Origin: Linanthus parryae
Taxonomy: Eukaryota; Streptophyta; Magnoliopsida; Ericales; Polemoniaceae
Direction of reading: 5' to 3'
NCBI GenBank assembly: GCA_023055425.1
Contig: JALGPY010000010.1
Location: 21,122,363 to 21,186,362 of the forward strand
Length of the DNA: 64,000 nt
Numbering within the stretch: the stretch's first letter is position 1; each line of letters starts with the position of its first letter. The notes under the pieces were generated by a model. It did not search any database. It worked only from the letters and a program-made list of their open reading frames with translations, and was not told the origin of the DNA. Shown one piece after another: positions 46,501 to 58,500 of the stretch. The translations under genes were made by a program, and so were the position numbers.

Positions 46501-49500
46501 TTCGCACGAACAGGCTGACCACCCTGGCTTGTTGTCTTGTTTAATCTCTTGTTTGTGTTTCGGTTGCACCATTTGACGCTAAAATGCAGAGAAAACTAAG
46601 AAATCAGACTTTGTTTGATTGTCTTATGTTTCTCCATTTCTATGATACAATTTACAGGTTCCTATTTATAGACTATAAATCAAGTTATTTAAGGAAATCA
46701 ATCCTCTAATTACACAATTACAGCTAAGAAGTCTCCTAAGATCTGGCAAGATCTTAATCTCAAAATTCAAACATTACAGCTAGCCTGTCTCCAGTGATCT
46801 CTGGAATGAATCAAGGGATTTATTTATTCACAAGAAGGGAAGAGAAAGGAGAGGGGGATAGAGACACCCCAGCACAGAAGAAGGGGAGAGAGACAGATAG
46901 AGAGCACTATTCATAGTTGCTGCTGTGTCCCTTCAGTTCCAGCGATTTTGGCAGAATTGAATAGGCCAATTATTGTGGTTGAAAAGGACTCCACATCCAC
47001 TACTTATTTGCCTATCAGAAATTAATTATTAAGTTATTTCATATAACCCTTTAAAGTTCTAAAAGCCTTACAAAAGATACCACATAATTTTTAAAAAAAT
47101 ACAATAGAGCCCCGCCGTGTCCCAGCCGTATCCGACCCATTGCAAAAGCGCATATTTAGCCGTGTCCGATCCGTATCCACAGGTTACGGCTCCATTTTTA
47201 AAGTGTCCGTTCTTCTTAGATAGAGATATTAACTGTAAACCTAGATGCACTTCGCAGTTTGTGACACCTAACCCCCCACACTATGTCAATCAGTGACAAA
47301 TAGCCCCAATCCACACCAAATGAAGTCACTGCAATCATCAGGAATTATCATCGACTGAACCCCAATGGTGAGTGTGACTGTTCAATCGCTAAAGATTGTA
47401 GTGACTTCATTTGGTGTGAGTTGGGGCTATTTGCCACTGATTGGTATAGTTAGTGTTTGTGTGTGTGTGTGTTGGGGAGGGGGGGGGGGGGGGGTAGTGT
47501 TAAATCAATAATGTGGGGGGTGTACTGTCACAAACTGCATGCAGGTTTACTGTCAATGACCCTTGCTGATTTACACCACCCACGCCTTGGCGCCTGGTGT
47601 AACGGCTCTCTTTATTAAAGAGAATGAAAGCGTCTATGAATGAATAAACTCACTTATAAAACCTGTTTCGCAATATAACTTGGAATTTTGACAGACTGTC
47701 TAGCAAATGAAGTATAATTTGGAATTTTGGCAAACTGTCCAAGCACGTTATGGAGAAGACAAATGGATTCATGGAAAAATTATAGAATCTTGGTGTGTAG
47801 TTTTAACAAGTTTTCCATTGATTCTGAGTAGTCTTTGTCGACTCTTTTCTACTTCTAAGTGTGTGAGGTAGACGAGTATTAAGAACGACAAGTTTATTAC
47901 TGTGATTCATCAAAACAAGGGCAATATTATTACTGTGATTCATCAAAACAAGGGCAATATATGGCTTGATATCAATATGATCAAATGTATTGTATTCCAG
48001 TGAGTTGAGTAACTCTCTCAAGCAGAGAATTTTAAAATGGCTATAAGTTGAGTAATCAGTGGCTTAGAGAGTAAGTTTAGTTATCTCTTCAAATGAGTTG
48101 AAGCTTTGAGTAAGCTGAGTAACAAAGTGAATATACCTAAGTATTGGCTATTTCCATGAAATGTAGAATGTCCAGCGATGATTCTAAGTGCTGTTGTCAG
48201 AGTACCAGTGTAGTGTTAGTCTCACATTGCTGTTGGAGTGAAGGAATGTTGCTATTACAGTTTAACTTTATGGTTAATGTTAGTACTAAAGCAAACATAT
48301 TTGCACACAGTTATAAGAATGTTTTTCCTGCTCTCTACCATCTAAAGATAAAATCTTACAACATCAAATACCGCATGAGACAGCCTGAAGCTTAGCAGCT
48401 GGAATGACGGCTCACTTGAACTAATCTTGATGCACCACTATAGTTCTTTATTTTGGGTCTTTAGGGGATGGGGTACAAGTTACCAGCTCTACACGGTTCT
48501 CTATAATTCCAGCTCCTGCACCTTTTTTTCGTACTTTATTTTACCCATTCATTATCATGGTTTTATCAGGGCATCACCTATGGCGTCTATTACAATCCGT
48601 AACCTTTTGCTCTACACTACGAACGAATGCTGGCAGGTAAGTAGTAGTAGTAGTTGTTACTGATTGCTTGATTTATTTTTCTTTCGATTCACAAATACAG
48701 ATAATTTTTGCGGTCTGACAAATTTCTTGGCAGGCGGTAAATCTGAAGGAAGCAAGGGACTTCTCTAGTAATAAGGATTATATATATGTGTTCAAGGTAT
48801 TACTGCAATAATAATATACAATTTTGTTTGGATAAGTTAAATGTGAGTATACATCACGAAGCTTTTTTTGGTGAATCAATTTGGTTATTTAGTAAGTTTG
48901 ATGACGCGTCTGGTTGTATTGTCGTCATTTCGTTTTGTTGGATTATCTTGTTCACTAAGACATAACTTTTATTAAGAAATGTGGTTTGTTTGGTGAAGGA
49001 ACAAAATGTGTGTATGACCAAATTGCTCCAGTTAGAAACTTCATTCATTTTGTTTTATGTCCATAAATTATTTGACCAATCACTTTATCTATTACAGTCG
49101 TCATACTATTTTACTTTGATGCGGCTGATATAGAACATATTTCATTTCCTCTCCCTGGAAAAAAAATTCAAATCACGCATGATAAGAGTGAATTTTGTTT
49201 CTACTACTTCAGAATTTTCGTAATTCTCGTGTATTACTGTTGATTGCTCTTCAATCCATCAGAGTTACAAAGCTTTATAATTGCTTTGTGTCTAACCAGA
49301 GACTCGAATGGGAATCTTTGTCAATCGATCTTCTGCCTCATCCTGACATGTTTGCTGATGCTCAATTCTCCTCTTGTCAAGAAGGATTGAACAAGAAAGA
49401 TGATGATGGGGCAAAGAGAGTATTTTTTGGCGGGGAGCGATTTATTGAAGGAATATCTGGACAGGCTAATGTAATCCTAAGATTCCTGTTATCTCTAGAC

Positions 49501-52500
49501 GAGTTTGTTTCCTTATTCTTTCCCCCCTTAATCGTAATCATGATCATTTTATCCAGGTGCGCTGTTTAGTTAACTTTTAACTTCTTAATAATGATCAGAT
49601 TACAGTGCAGAGGACAGAACTTAACAGTCCACTGGGACTGGAGGTTCAGTTACATATAACAGAAGCTGTTTGCCCTGCCTTGAGTGAACCAGGTAAGTCA
49701 AATGTTCAACTCTATGTTTGGTTCTTTGTTTTGAACAACTTTTTTCTCAAGTTTATTAAAGCGAAGGTTATTTTCCAGGACTGCGGGCTCTTCTCCGTTT
49801 TTTCACGGGGTTTTATGTTTGTCTAAATAGAGGAGATATTGATACAAATGCTCAACAGGTGAAGACCCTGACACTGCTTTACCAACTATACTTCTTACAG
49901 AAAAACAAAATTGAATCTTAGTCAAGTAGCAAGGCACCACTTGTTTCTGTTCTCTCTCTCACTCTCTCTCTGCACGTGTGTGTGAAATTTGCAGCGTTCT
50001 GCTGAAGCAGCAGGGCGTTCTATAGTCTCTGTTATGGTGGACCACATTTTTCTTTGCATCAAAGACACTGGTAAGTTATTCGTCCTCCTGTGTGGAGTAA
50101 ACTTGTCCTTTATCTATTTTTGCTTGATTTTATGTTTGCTGGAAATCTACTTATTTACTTTATCGCCGATATCTCTTATTAATTTTACTGGCAGAGTTCC
50201 GCATTGAACTTCTAATGCAGTCGCTTCTTTTTTCCCGGGTAATTTCCCTTTGCAACTTAAGAAACAGCATTTTCATTTGATTTGTGCCATTTATTCTCAT
50301 CGATGGTCATGCAGTGGCTTGTTCTTGCTTTCTATGGTCAAAACCCTTCTTTTTGAGAGTTGTAGAATCATAGTTGCTGTTGTGGCTTGTGCAGACAAGT
50401 GTTTCAGATGGAGAGAATTCCAGATTCTTGACGCAGGTGAGGATTGGCGGACTATTTCTAAGGTATACTCATAATTTTTTTGGTCTCAATCATATTTAGT
50501 TACTTGTGTCCATCCAATATCCTTTATCCGCCAGGTCTATAGATTATTAGATTCTTAACAGTTGCACTATGATAGGCCGTGTTTCTAATTTCAATCAACC
50601 TTTCAGTTTGAGTTTTTTGAATAGCGTGTCTGATAAAGATCTTTTGTTATTGTTGCACAACCATGGCACAACCAGATAGATTCGTCTGATGCACACAACC
50701 ACCTGACTTTTTGACAGATGGCATAGTTACCCGTACTGTGTTGTAGTAGTGAACCAAATATTTAAATTATAATAATGTGAAAGAACATAAAGGCCACTCC
50801 AAGTTAATTCGCTTAACTATGGTGTTCTTTGTCTCCCTCAATTCTTGAACTGGCAGAGTTCAGCAGCTCTATTCAAGCCTTCCTCCATATCTTTGTCAGC
50901 ACCATTTACATCCGGTCAGGTTGGTTTTAGAATGAAGATGTATTGATACTTTAGGACTGGGACATGGAGAAAACTGAAATGAACCACATTTGTGATTGCT
51001 TGATACCAGTTATGTACTCTGTCATCGGCAGCCCAGGCCCCCTCTTCTCCCCCCTCCCTCTCCAGTAAAGACGCCGTAGTTCTCATATATCCAGCGGTTC
51101 TAAACCCCCAATTTCACATTCCTTTCTGCTTCAAATCACCAATAACCCTGTCTCCACATCACTACCACTTTTTAAATAAATAGAGTCAACGCCATGTTTA
51201 ATGTGGCTATGCAATGGCCTCAGCTGATGACTGAGATCTGGGACCATAACTAAATACAGTTCTAGTTGGGCTGTGCAAAGAGTAATATCTATTCAGCATT
51301 TCACTTGATTTGGTCCCAAATGACTCGCTTGCATAAGAAACTTGGCTGTAAATAATAAGGATCTTCTAATCTCTATCTCATAGGTAGGTGTGGCTCAGAG
51401 TTGCCTCTTGTTAAGCATCAAACGGCACTGAAAGTTATCAGCTATGAGTGATTGACAACGACGTTCCACAGTTTTTCAAGTCTGGCATTCAAATTGACCT
51501 AGATAAAATTTTCCGGGCCATGTTGACAGCAAACCTCAAGTTTAGGTGAACATGCATGACACCATTCTTTTTCAAATTCCCACCATTTGATGATTGCATT
51601 CCTCATGCTGTTGCACTTGATTTCAAGCTTACTAAATAACTCTTTCATTTCTGCAAGATGGTTCTTCTTTACTCATTTATGAAGTTTGGAATCTGTTTGG
51701 TATCAGTTAGTAACAGAGTGTAGCAAATAGGACTGTCAGTACTATATTCATCATTCGGTTTAGTATTAAATTATGAGGCCTGATGAAGAACAGTATTTAA
51801 TGTACAAGTGTATGGGCAAATTGCAGGGATACGTTTGGAAGGGCTCCATGCACATTAGTGCAACCATCAGTCCAGGCTCCTACTGATAGCTTTCTTCATA
51901 TTCCAGATTTTGGTACTGTCTGATATCTCTATGCTAGATTTCACGTGCTGAATTACCATATTAACCAATCTATATTATAACACATCTCATTCATGAATTG
52001 TTCAACCAGGTAAGAGCTTTTGTCCTCCAATTAATCCACTGGAAGACCAAGCAGGGCACTCAAATGAGGCCATCCCTTTAATTAACCTCCATTCTCTCCA
52101 AGTCAAACCCTCCCCTACCCCACCTTCTTTTGCTACACAAACTGTGGTGGAATGCCAGCCTCTGATGGTATGACTAACATTTCGTGAAAAAAGATTTCAA
52201 AAGGCCATTTTGATAGCCTTCACCTTTTCCTTAACCTCCTGTTACTGTTTTCAGATTCATCTTCAAGAAGACTCCTGTCTGAAGATTGCTTCCTTGCTAG
52301 CTGATGGGATTGTGGTCACTCCCGGAGCTGTCTTGCCAGATTTTTCAGTGAATTCCTTCCAATTCAATCTCAAAGGTTTAGATATGACGGTTCCTCTAGA
52401 CATAGGAAGCCCCATCTATTCGGTGGCCAATGGTGACACTAGTTTTCACAGTTCTTTTGCTGGAGCAAGACTTCATATTGAGAACTTGTACTTCTCAGAG

Positions 52501-55500
52501 TCACCTTCCTTAAAACTGAAGCTGCTGAAGTTGGAGAAAGATGCTGCTTGCTTTTCTCTCTGGAAAGGCCAACCTATTGATGCTAGTCAGAAGAAATGGA
52601 CAACTGGGGCCTCTCTTGTTAGCTTGTCTCTTGAAACATGTAAAGACTCCAATGGATTTCTGACTTCTCTTAATGCATCTTCAGGTTTGTGGAGATGTGT
52701 CGAGCTGAAAGATGCTTGTATTGAGGTAGCTATGACAACTGCAGATGGCAGTCCACTAATTAACATTCCTCCGCCTGGTGGATTGGTTAGAGCTGGGGTT
52801 GCTTGTCAACAATATTTGTCTAACACTTCAGTTGACCAGTTATTTTTTGTGGTGGATCTGTATGCTTACCTTGGCAGGGTTGGTGACAAGATAGCCATTA
52901 TTAGAAAAAATAACCAAATAAAGGACGTTATTAATGAACCTTTTGAGGAAAGGCTGAAGGAGAAGGCCCCTAGTGACTCTGCTGTAAGCTTAGCAGTGAA
53001 TGATCTCCAATTAAGATTTTTGGAATCGTCGCCTGCGGATATTCAGGGAATGCCACTAGTTGAGTTTCGTGGAGAAGATCTGTCTGTCAAAGTCACTCAT
53101 AGGACTCTTGGTGGTGCTATAGCTATTTCATCGAGTTTATGTTGGGAGAGCGTTGAGGTCAACTGTGCTGATACGATGGGAGATTTTTCTCATGATCATG
53201 TATCATCTTCAGTTGAAAATGGCTTTGTCATGGCTAATGATAGCCTTCAACTGAGGCCTGTCTTTTGGGTGCAAAAGGGACTTAAACATCGACCAAATCA
53301 TAAAACGTGTTCGATCCCATTTTTGGACATAAATATGGTTCATGTGATTCCATTTAGGGCACAAGATATGGAATGTCACAGTTTGAGCTTATCAGCTTGT
53401 ATTGCTGGTGTGCGACTTGGGGGAGGAATGAATTTTACTGAATCTCTTCTGCATCGTTTCGGAATATTAGGCCCAGATGGAGGTCCTGGGGAGAGGCTTT
53501 GCAAAGGACTGGAAAACTTATCTAATGGGCCTTTATCAAAACTTTTCAAGGCATCACCACTGATGGGTCATCAGCTCCCAGAAACAAGTATCGGTAAATT
53601 GTTTTAAGGGAACACTTGAATCAGAATTTATATATGTCATATTTCTTCTCACTTGTGTCATTTATTAACATCCTGCTATACTTCTTTTCCTTATCCCCTG
53701 CTTTTTCTCAGATGGAAGTCATGCAGATGTTATTGGTAGTAGTTTCTTGCACCTTGGGACTCCTGATGATGTGGACTTCTCCATAGAATTGAAAGATTGG
53801 TTGTTTGCCCTGGAAGGTGCACAGAACAATGCAGAAGGGTCGTGGTTAGACAATAACGCCGATATTGACAGAGAAGAAAAATGCTGGCACACAACTTTCA
53901 AGAGCTTGCTTGTGAAAGCTAAGAGCACCCCCAGGGATGTGGTTAATGGGAGTGGAAAAGCACTTGGAACACATCCTGTTGAAGTGATAATGGTGAGGAA
54001 TTATTTCCCATGCATTTCTTCTCACTATAGAAGAAACTAAACAAACATCTTTTATTTCATTTTAAGGCGCAGCTAGTGATGATCACAGTGCCAGATCAGT
54101 CATTCGCATAACAGTGATGATCACAGTGCCAGATCAGTCATTCGAATAACAGTCTGTAGAAAGTAGTTAAATCTATCAAGTATTCTAGCTCTGGTCCTTA
54201 TACAACTAACACAAGTGTGGAAGAATTTAATGTTGATGTGCAACGAGGATAGCTGTAACACCTTTGTCTGGTTCATAAATTCAATTAAACTTGACCGTGA
54301 AAAACCAATAAAAATATTTAGATTGGAAAAGTTGAATTGATATTGGAAGTCTTGGAGAAGCAATCAGACTATGAAGCTAAAAATGAATAGAAACCGAACG
54401 AAAAGCTGCATCCGCCAACTAATGCATGATAAAGCATCGAGAAGAGTCTTAAATATCCTTTGTAAGGGTTAAATCCTTTTTTCATGAATCATACGCTGCT
54501 TTCAAGTGGGATATCATAAACATCAATTGAAGCTAACAGTTTGACTACAAATGGTTATGGAAATTGCTTACGAATTAGGAGTATGGGATTACCTATTAAT
54601 CATGGAAACTTCTAAGTACGTTTTCCTTTGATAGTTGACAGACTCTCATACTCAGTTGAGACCTCAACAGTTGATTGTGTTAGTAAACTTTTGTGTCACA
54701 CAGAGGTCTCCACTTTGCGGGTGCTATAAGACATGTCTGATTCTTTCATATCATTATTTTTCCTGGAAAATAGATGTATTTATATTTCTGAGTGAACGTA
54801 CCATCTTTTTTTTTTTTTTTGGTGATGACGGGAATATATTTACGTGGGGGTACATCTTACTAACCAACACAGTAATTCTAGGTTGGTTCATTTTTTCGTA
54901 GCTGTTCCTTGCCTGTGATATGCCTTGTTGTTTGTGCTACCATGTAGCAACATTCTTTACCTATATAAAGTGTGCTAATAAGCTATATTGGTCCATTATT
55001 GTCGTTCCTTGTCTGTGATAGGGCCTCATCCTACTTGGATGCTTTTGTATGGTGTTACAACATTCTTTGCCTTAAATAAAGTGTGTTAGTAAATGTTTAA
55101 AGTATTTTAAGACACGGGAAAGTCAATAATACACAGCTTTCTAGTTAAAATTAGCTAAACTAGAATATACCATTAGAAAAATTGTAGTCCTTTGTGTATA
55201 CCTTGTCATTCAATAGCTTAGGGTGTGGATCATCTAAGTCACTATTTCCAAGAGAAGTGGGCCACCCAGAGGCAGTTGATATGACATAAATGAAGATAAA
55301 TTGAACAACTTCTTTGATGTGGCGTGGAATTCCACTGTCTTAGCTGTCAGACTCCTGGGTCGGAATGGTCTCTCCCCCATATTCTGGATAAGTGAATCCT
55401 TATCGTCCATTACTAGTGTACTGGCTAGTGGTTTCAGAGATGGTCCATTATTAGGAAACCTGCAATTACTAAATGTGTTTATTAAAGTCTGTTATTCATA

Positions 55501-58500
55501 GGCCTAAAAAGTAGAGGGGTTTCTTTGAAAGCCTCAAATATTGGATAATTGCATATACTGCACAATACAGTTAGGATGCTCTGTTGAATGTGTTCACAAC
55601 ACAACAAGCCTTTGTCCCTGATTAACCAGGGTTGGCTGCATGGGTCAAGTGTCTTCCGTTGCCGTCTGTCCATACTCATTTCCTCCCTTAGGTTACTTTG
55701 ACTGAGCGTGCTTTATCGTCTCCACCCATGTTCGTTTTGGCCTCCGTCAACCTCGTCTGCCACCCTCGATCTAAACTGTATCACTTCTCCTAACCAGGGA
55801 ATCTGTCGCCCTATTGATACACATGCCCAAACAACCTCAGACGATTCTCTCTTATTTTCTCTTCTACAGATGCAATGCCTAGATTCCTTCTAACTGAGTT
55901 ACTGTATCCTCCGTCTTTCATAGTTACCCCTCTTATCCACCTTAGCGCTCTCATTTCTGCTTCACCCATGTTTCAATTATATCTTTTCTTAGTTGCACAA
56001 TACTCTGTCCCATACATCAGAACATATCTTTCAGCGGTTCTATATAACATGCCCTTCGACATAGACGAGATCTTATGGTCACACAACACCCTAGATGCAC
56101 TCCTTCCTATAGGTAACATCATCTTCCAGCCCTCCATCTCTTCTTAGAATCGTTATTAAACAGACTAGTCAATTATACTACCCCTTCGTCACCAAGCAAC
56201 TTCCACAAGCCCATAGGTCTGACAGTTTTGCCCATAGTTGTCAAAGCTTGATACCTATCGTGTATCGATAGTAGGATTTTCATATCGTGTATCGTATCGT
56301 ATCGCGTATGGGAACGATACGCACACCCTTCTTAAAACAACTTAAAAAATATATGCAAACCCTTATAGGGAAGAGTTTATTTGTTGCATCTGGCATTTAC
56401 TCTCTTATACAATATATCTTAAATACATATAGAGGTTAATCAGGTAGGCTAACCAGCACCAGCACGTATTAACATCTTTTATATGCAGCTAGATTGTAGA
56501 GTCCGATTATAAAGGAATGTTATTATATTTTAGCATCATGTCCACTAATGAATCACATATTCACATTACATAAGCGAGAGTAATCGTTAATTAGAAGAAT
56601 TGAGTGGAGTGTTAGTCGTATGTAGGTTATATCTATGTGGCATCGTTTTAGTAGCTCAATATTCTTGCTTCTATGTGGCAAAAGCACCCAATTAAATACA
56701 GAAAACTAGAAAACTAAAGTTAGGGATCTCTAATCAGTCCCCACTACGAACACAACCGTATCCCACTAGAGTCATGTAAATAGAACAATTTGTCTTCTAT
56801 CCGCCAGTGTCTTCTTTTGTCTTTCTCTTCTGAAGGCTAGATCAATTATCAAGAATTCAAGACAATTGAGTTTTTTGACAAGCAAGATTGAGGCAAACCC
56901 GAAGAAGTAGGACCATCTAACAAAATATCCATATAATCCATGTAATACGAAGTTCTATATCAATTGGTAATGACAAACCTAGCCCTGTTTCAGTTCTCAA
57001 ATGTATCGTGCGATACGCGATACGTATCGTATCGGATGTGTATCGCTCGATACAGTTTGATACACTTTCATTAGCGATACAGCGAATGACACGTAACACT
57101 GATGGCATGTATCGTATCGTATGATATGTATCGAGTATCGCTTGATACTGATAACAGAGCATATTAGAGATTACCGAATTTCTCTATGAACTTGTCAACC
57201 AGATAACCCAAGCAATCAACAAAACTGAATGGGAGGGTCAACAAAATAAAGTATACATAATAAGGTGGAGGGGTAGCCCTGAAGATCTTCTGAACACCCG
57301 TCAGGAAACATGTGTGGCAAGATATATTGGAAAAGACTAACCTGTACGATCAGGGTCTTAAAACTTGCCATTCTGAACTTCAAGTTATCACCCTTGGCCT
57401 CATTGTATATGAGTGATCAAAAGTCCCTCTTAGATTGAGAACTGGCACTGAGAAATTGTAATAATCCATGGGATTCCGTCTCAAAGCAAATTCTTCATGA
57501 GGGAAGTATCCCATGACCTTATTGGTTGTAATTGTGTAATTGTATGTTGTAAATTTCCAATTGGGATACTAGTCAGCATGCCCCCTCCATGTGGCATATT
57601 TAAGCCTAACACGTGAATTTCGGTTGCGGGTAATGGTGAGGTAGTGAAAGCTTCGATCGTTTGACCAAACGCGCACTGAGCTCTGAAACCATGAAGGATC
57701 CATGGGCTTCTACGTCAAGGCCAACTGGCTACGAGGGGAGTAGCCCGTGACTAAAGTAGTTGTAATTTTATGTTCCGAATTCGTAATGTGGGATACGTCT
57801 CAACAGGATTAATATAAAAGATATACTTCCCATACAGTGTTGTCTCTCGTTTAAAATATTTCCCAGGTTATATAAATATATCTATAAGTTTTCAAGATGT
57901 TAAGGAGTTCATAGTCTGGAGGGAGCAACTGATGCCGAAAATCAGCTTGCGAAGGGCCGATTTATAGCCTTAAAAGTTCGACCTCGGTTTTCCTGGGCAA
58001 AACCCCTTCATCCAGTTTGACCGCACCTCTCACCGATTAGCCTAGGAAACTTTTTCCAACTGCTTTCTTTCGGCCATTCTGTTCGTGTATATGTGTGTAT
58101 ACATCCGTGAACTCTGTTGATTCATTGCAATGAACATGGTGAAATAAGTGACAAATGCTACCAGATTGACAGGCAATATAGAGAAAAACATCTCCAATGA
58201 ACGTTCTATTTTAGTTAGATATTCTAGTATTACATCTTCTGATTGACATGTTCAAATATTGTGAAATATATGACTGTCACAGTGTCACGTCACCCCCTTC
58301 CATCCCAGCAACTTTTACATAATATTTAAGTCTATATGATGTTGGAAAGATTTTGCATTCCATGTTACCATAAAGAAAACATACTTTTGCTTTATTGCCG
58401 TCACTTTAGTATATTTGCTGTAAGAACTACTTTAACTGAGGGTTGAACATTTGTTTGAAGGTTGGTGTGGAAGGTTTGCAGACATTGAAACCACAGTTTA

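Noticed and set aside
46200..47200. Possible additional retrotransposon in intron 5
   Set aside because: Some strings look LTR-like, but no paired termini, PBS or domains were found, so it is left unassigned.
50858..50920. Possible extra 63-nt exon in intron 13, between AG and GGTCAG|GT
   Set aside because: Its length keeps frame, but in the phase required the translation is unlike protein, while the better-looking frame does not fit the flanking exons. Exon 13 joins directly to exon 14 with the expected RDTF-type sequence.
52210..52254. Upstream ATG at 52210 extending the large exon
   Set aside because: The AG acceptor at 52253-52254 and the phase from exon 15 show that this stretch is intron 15.
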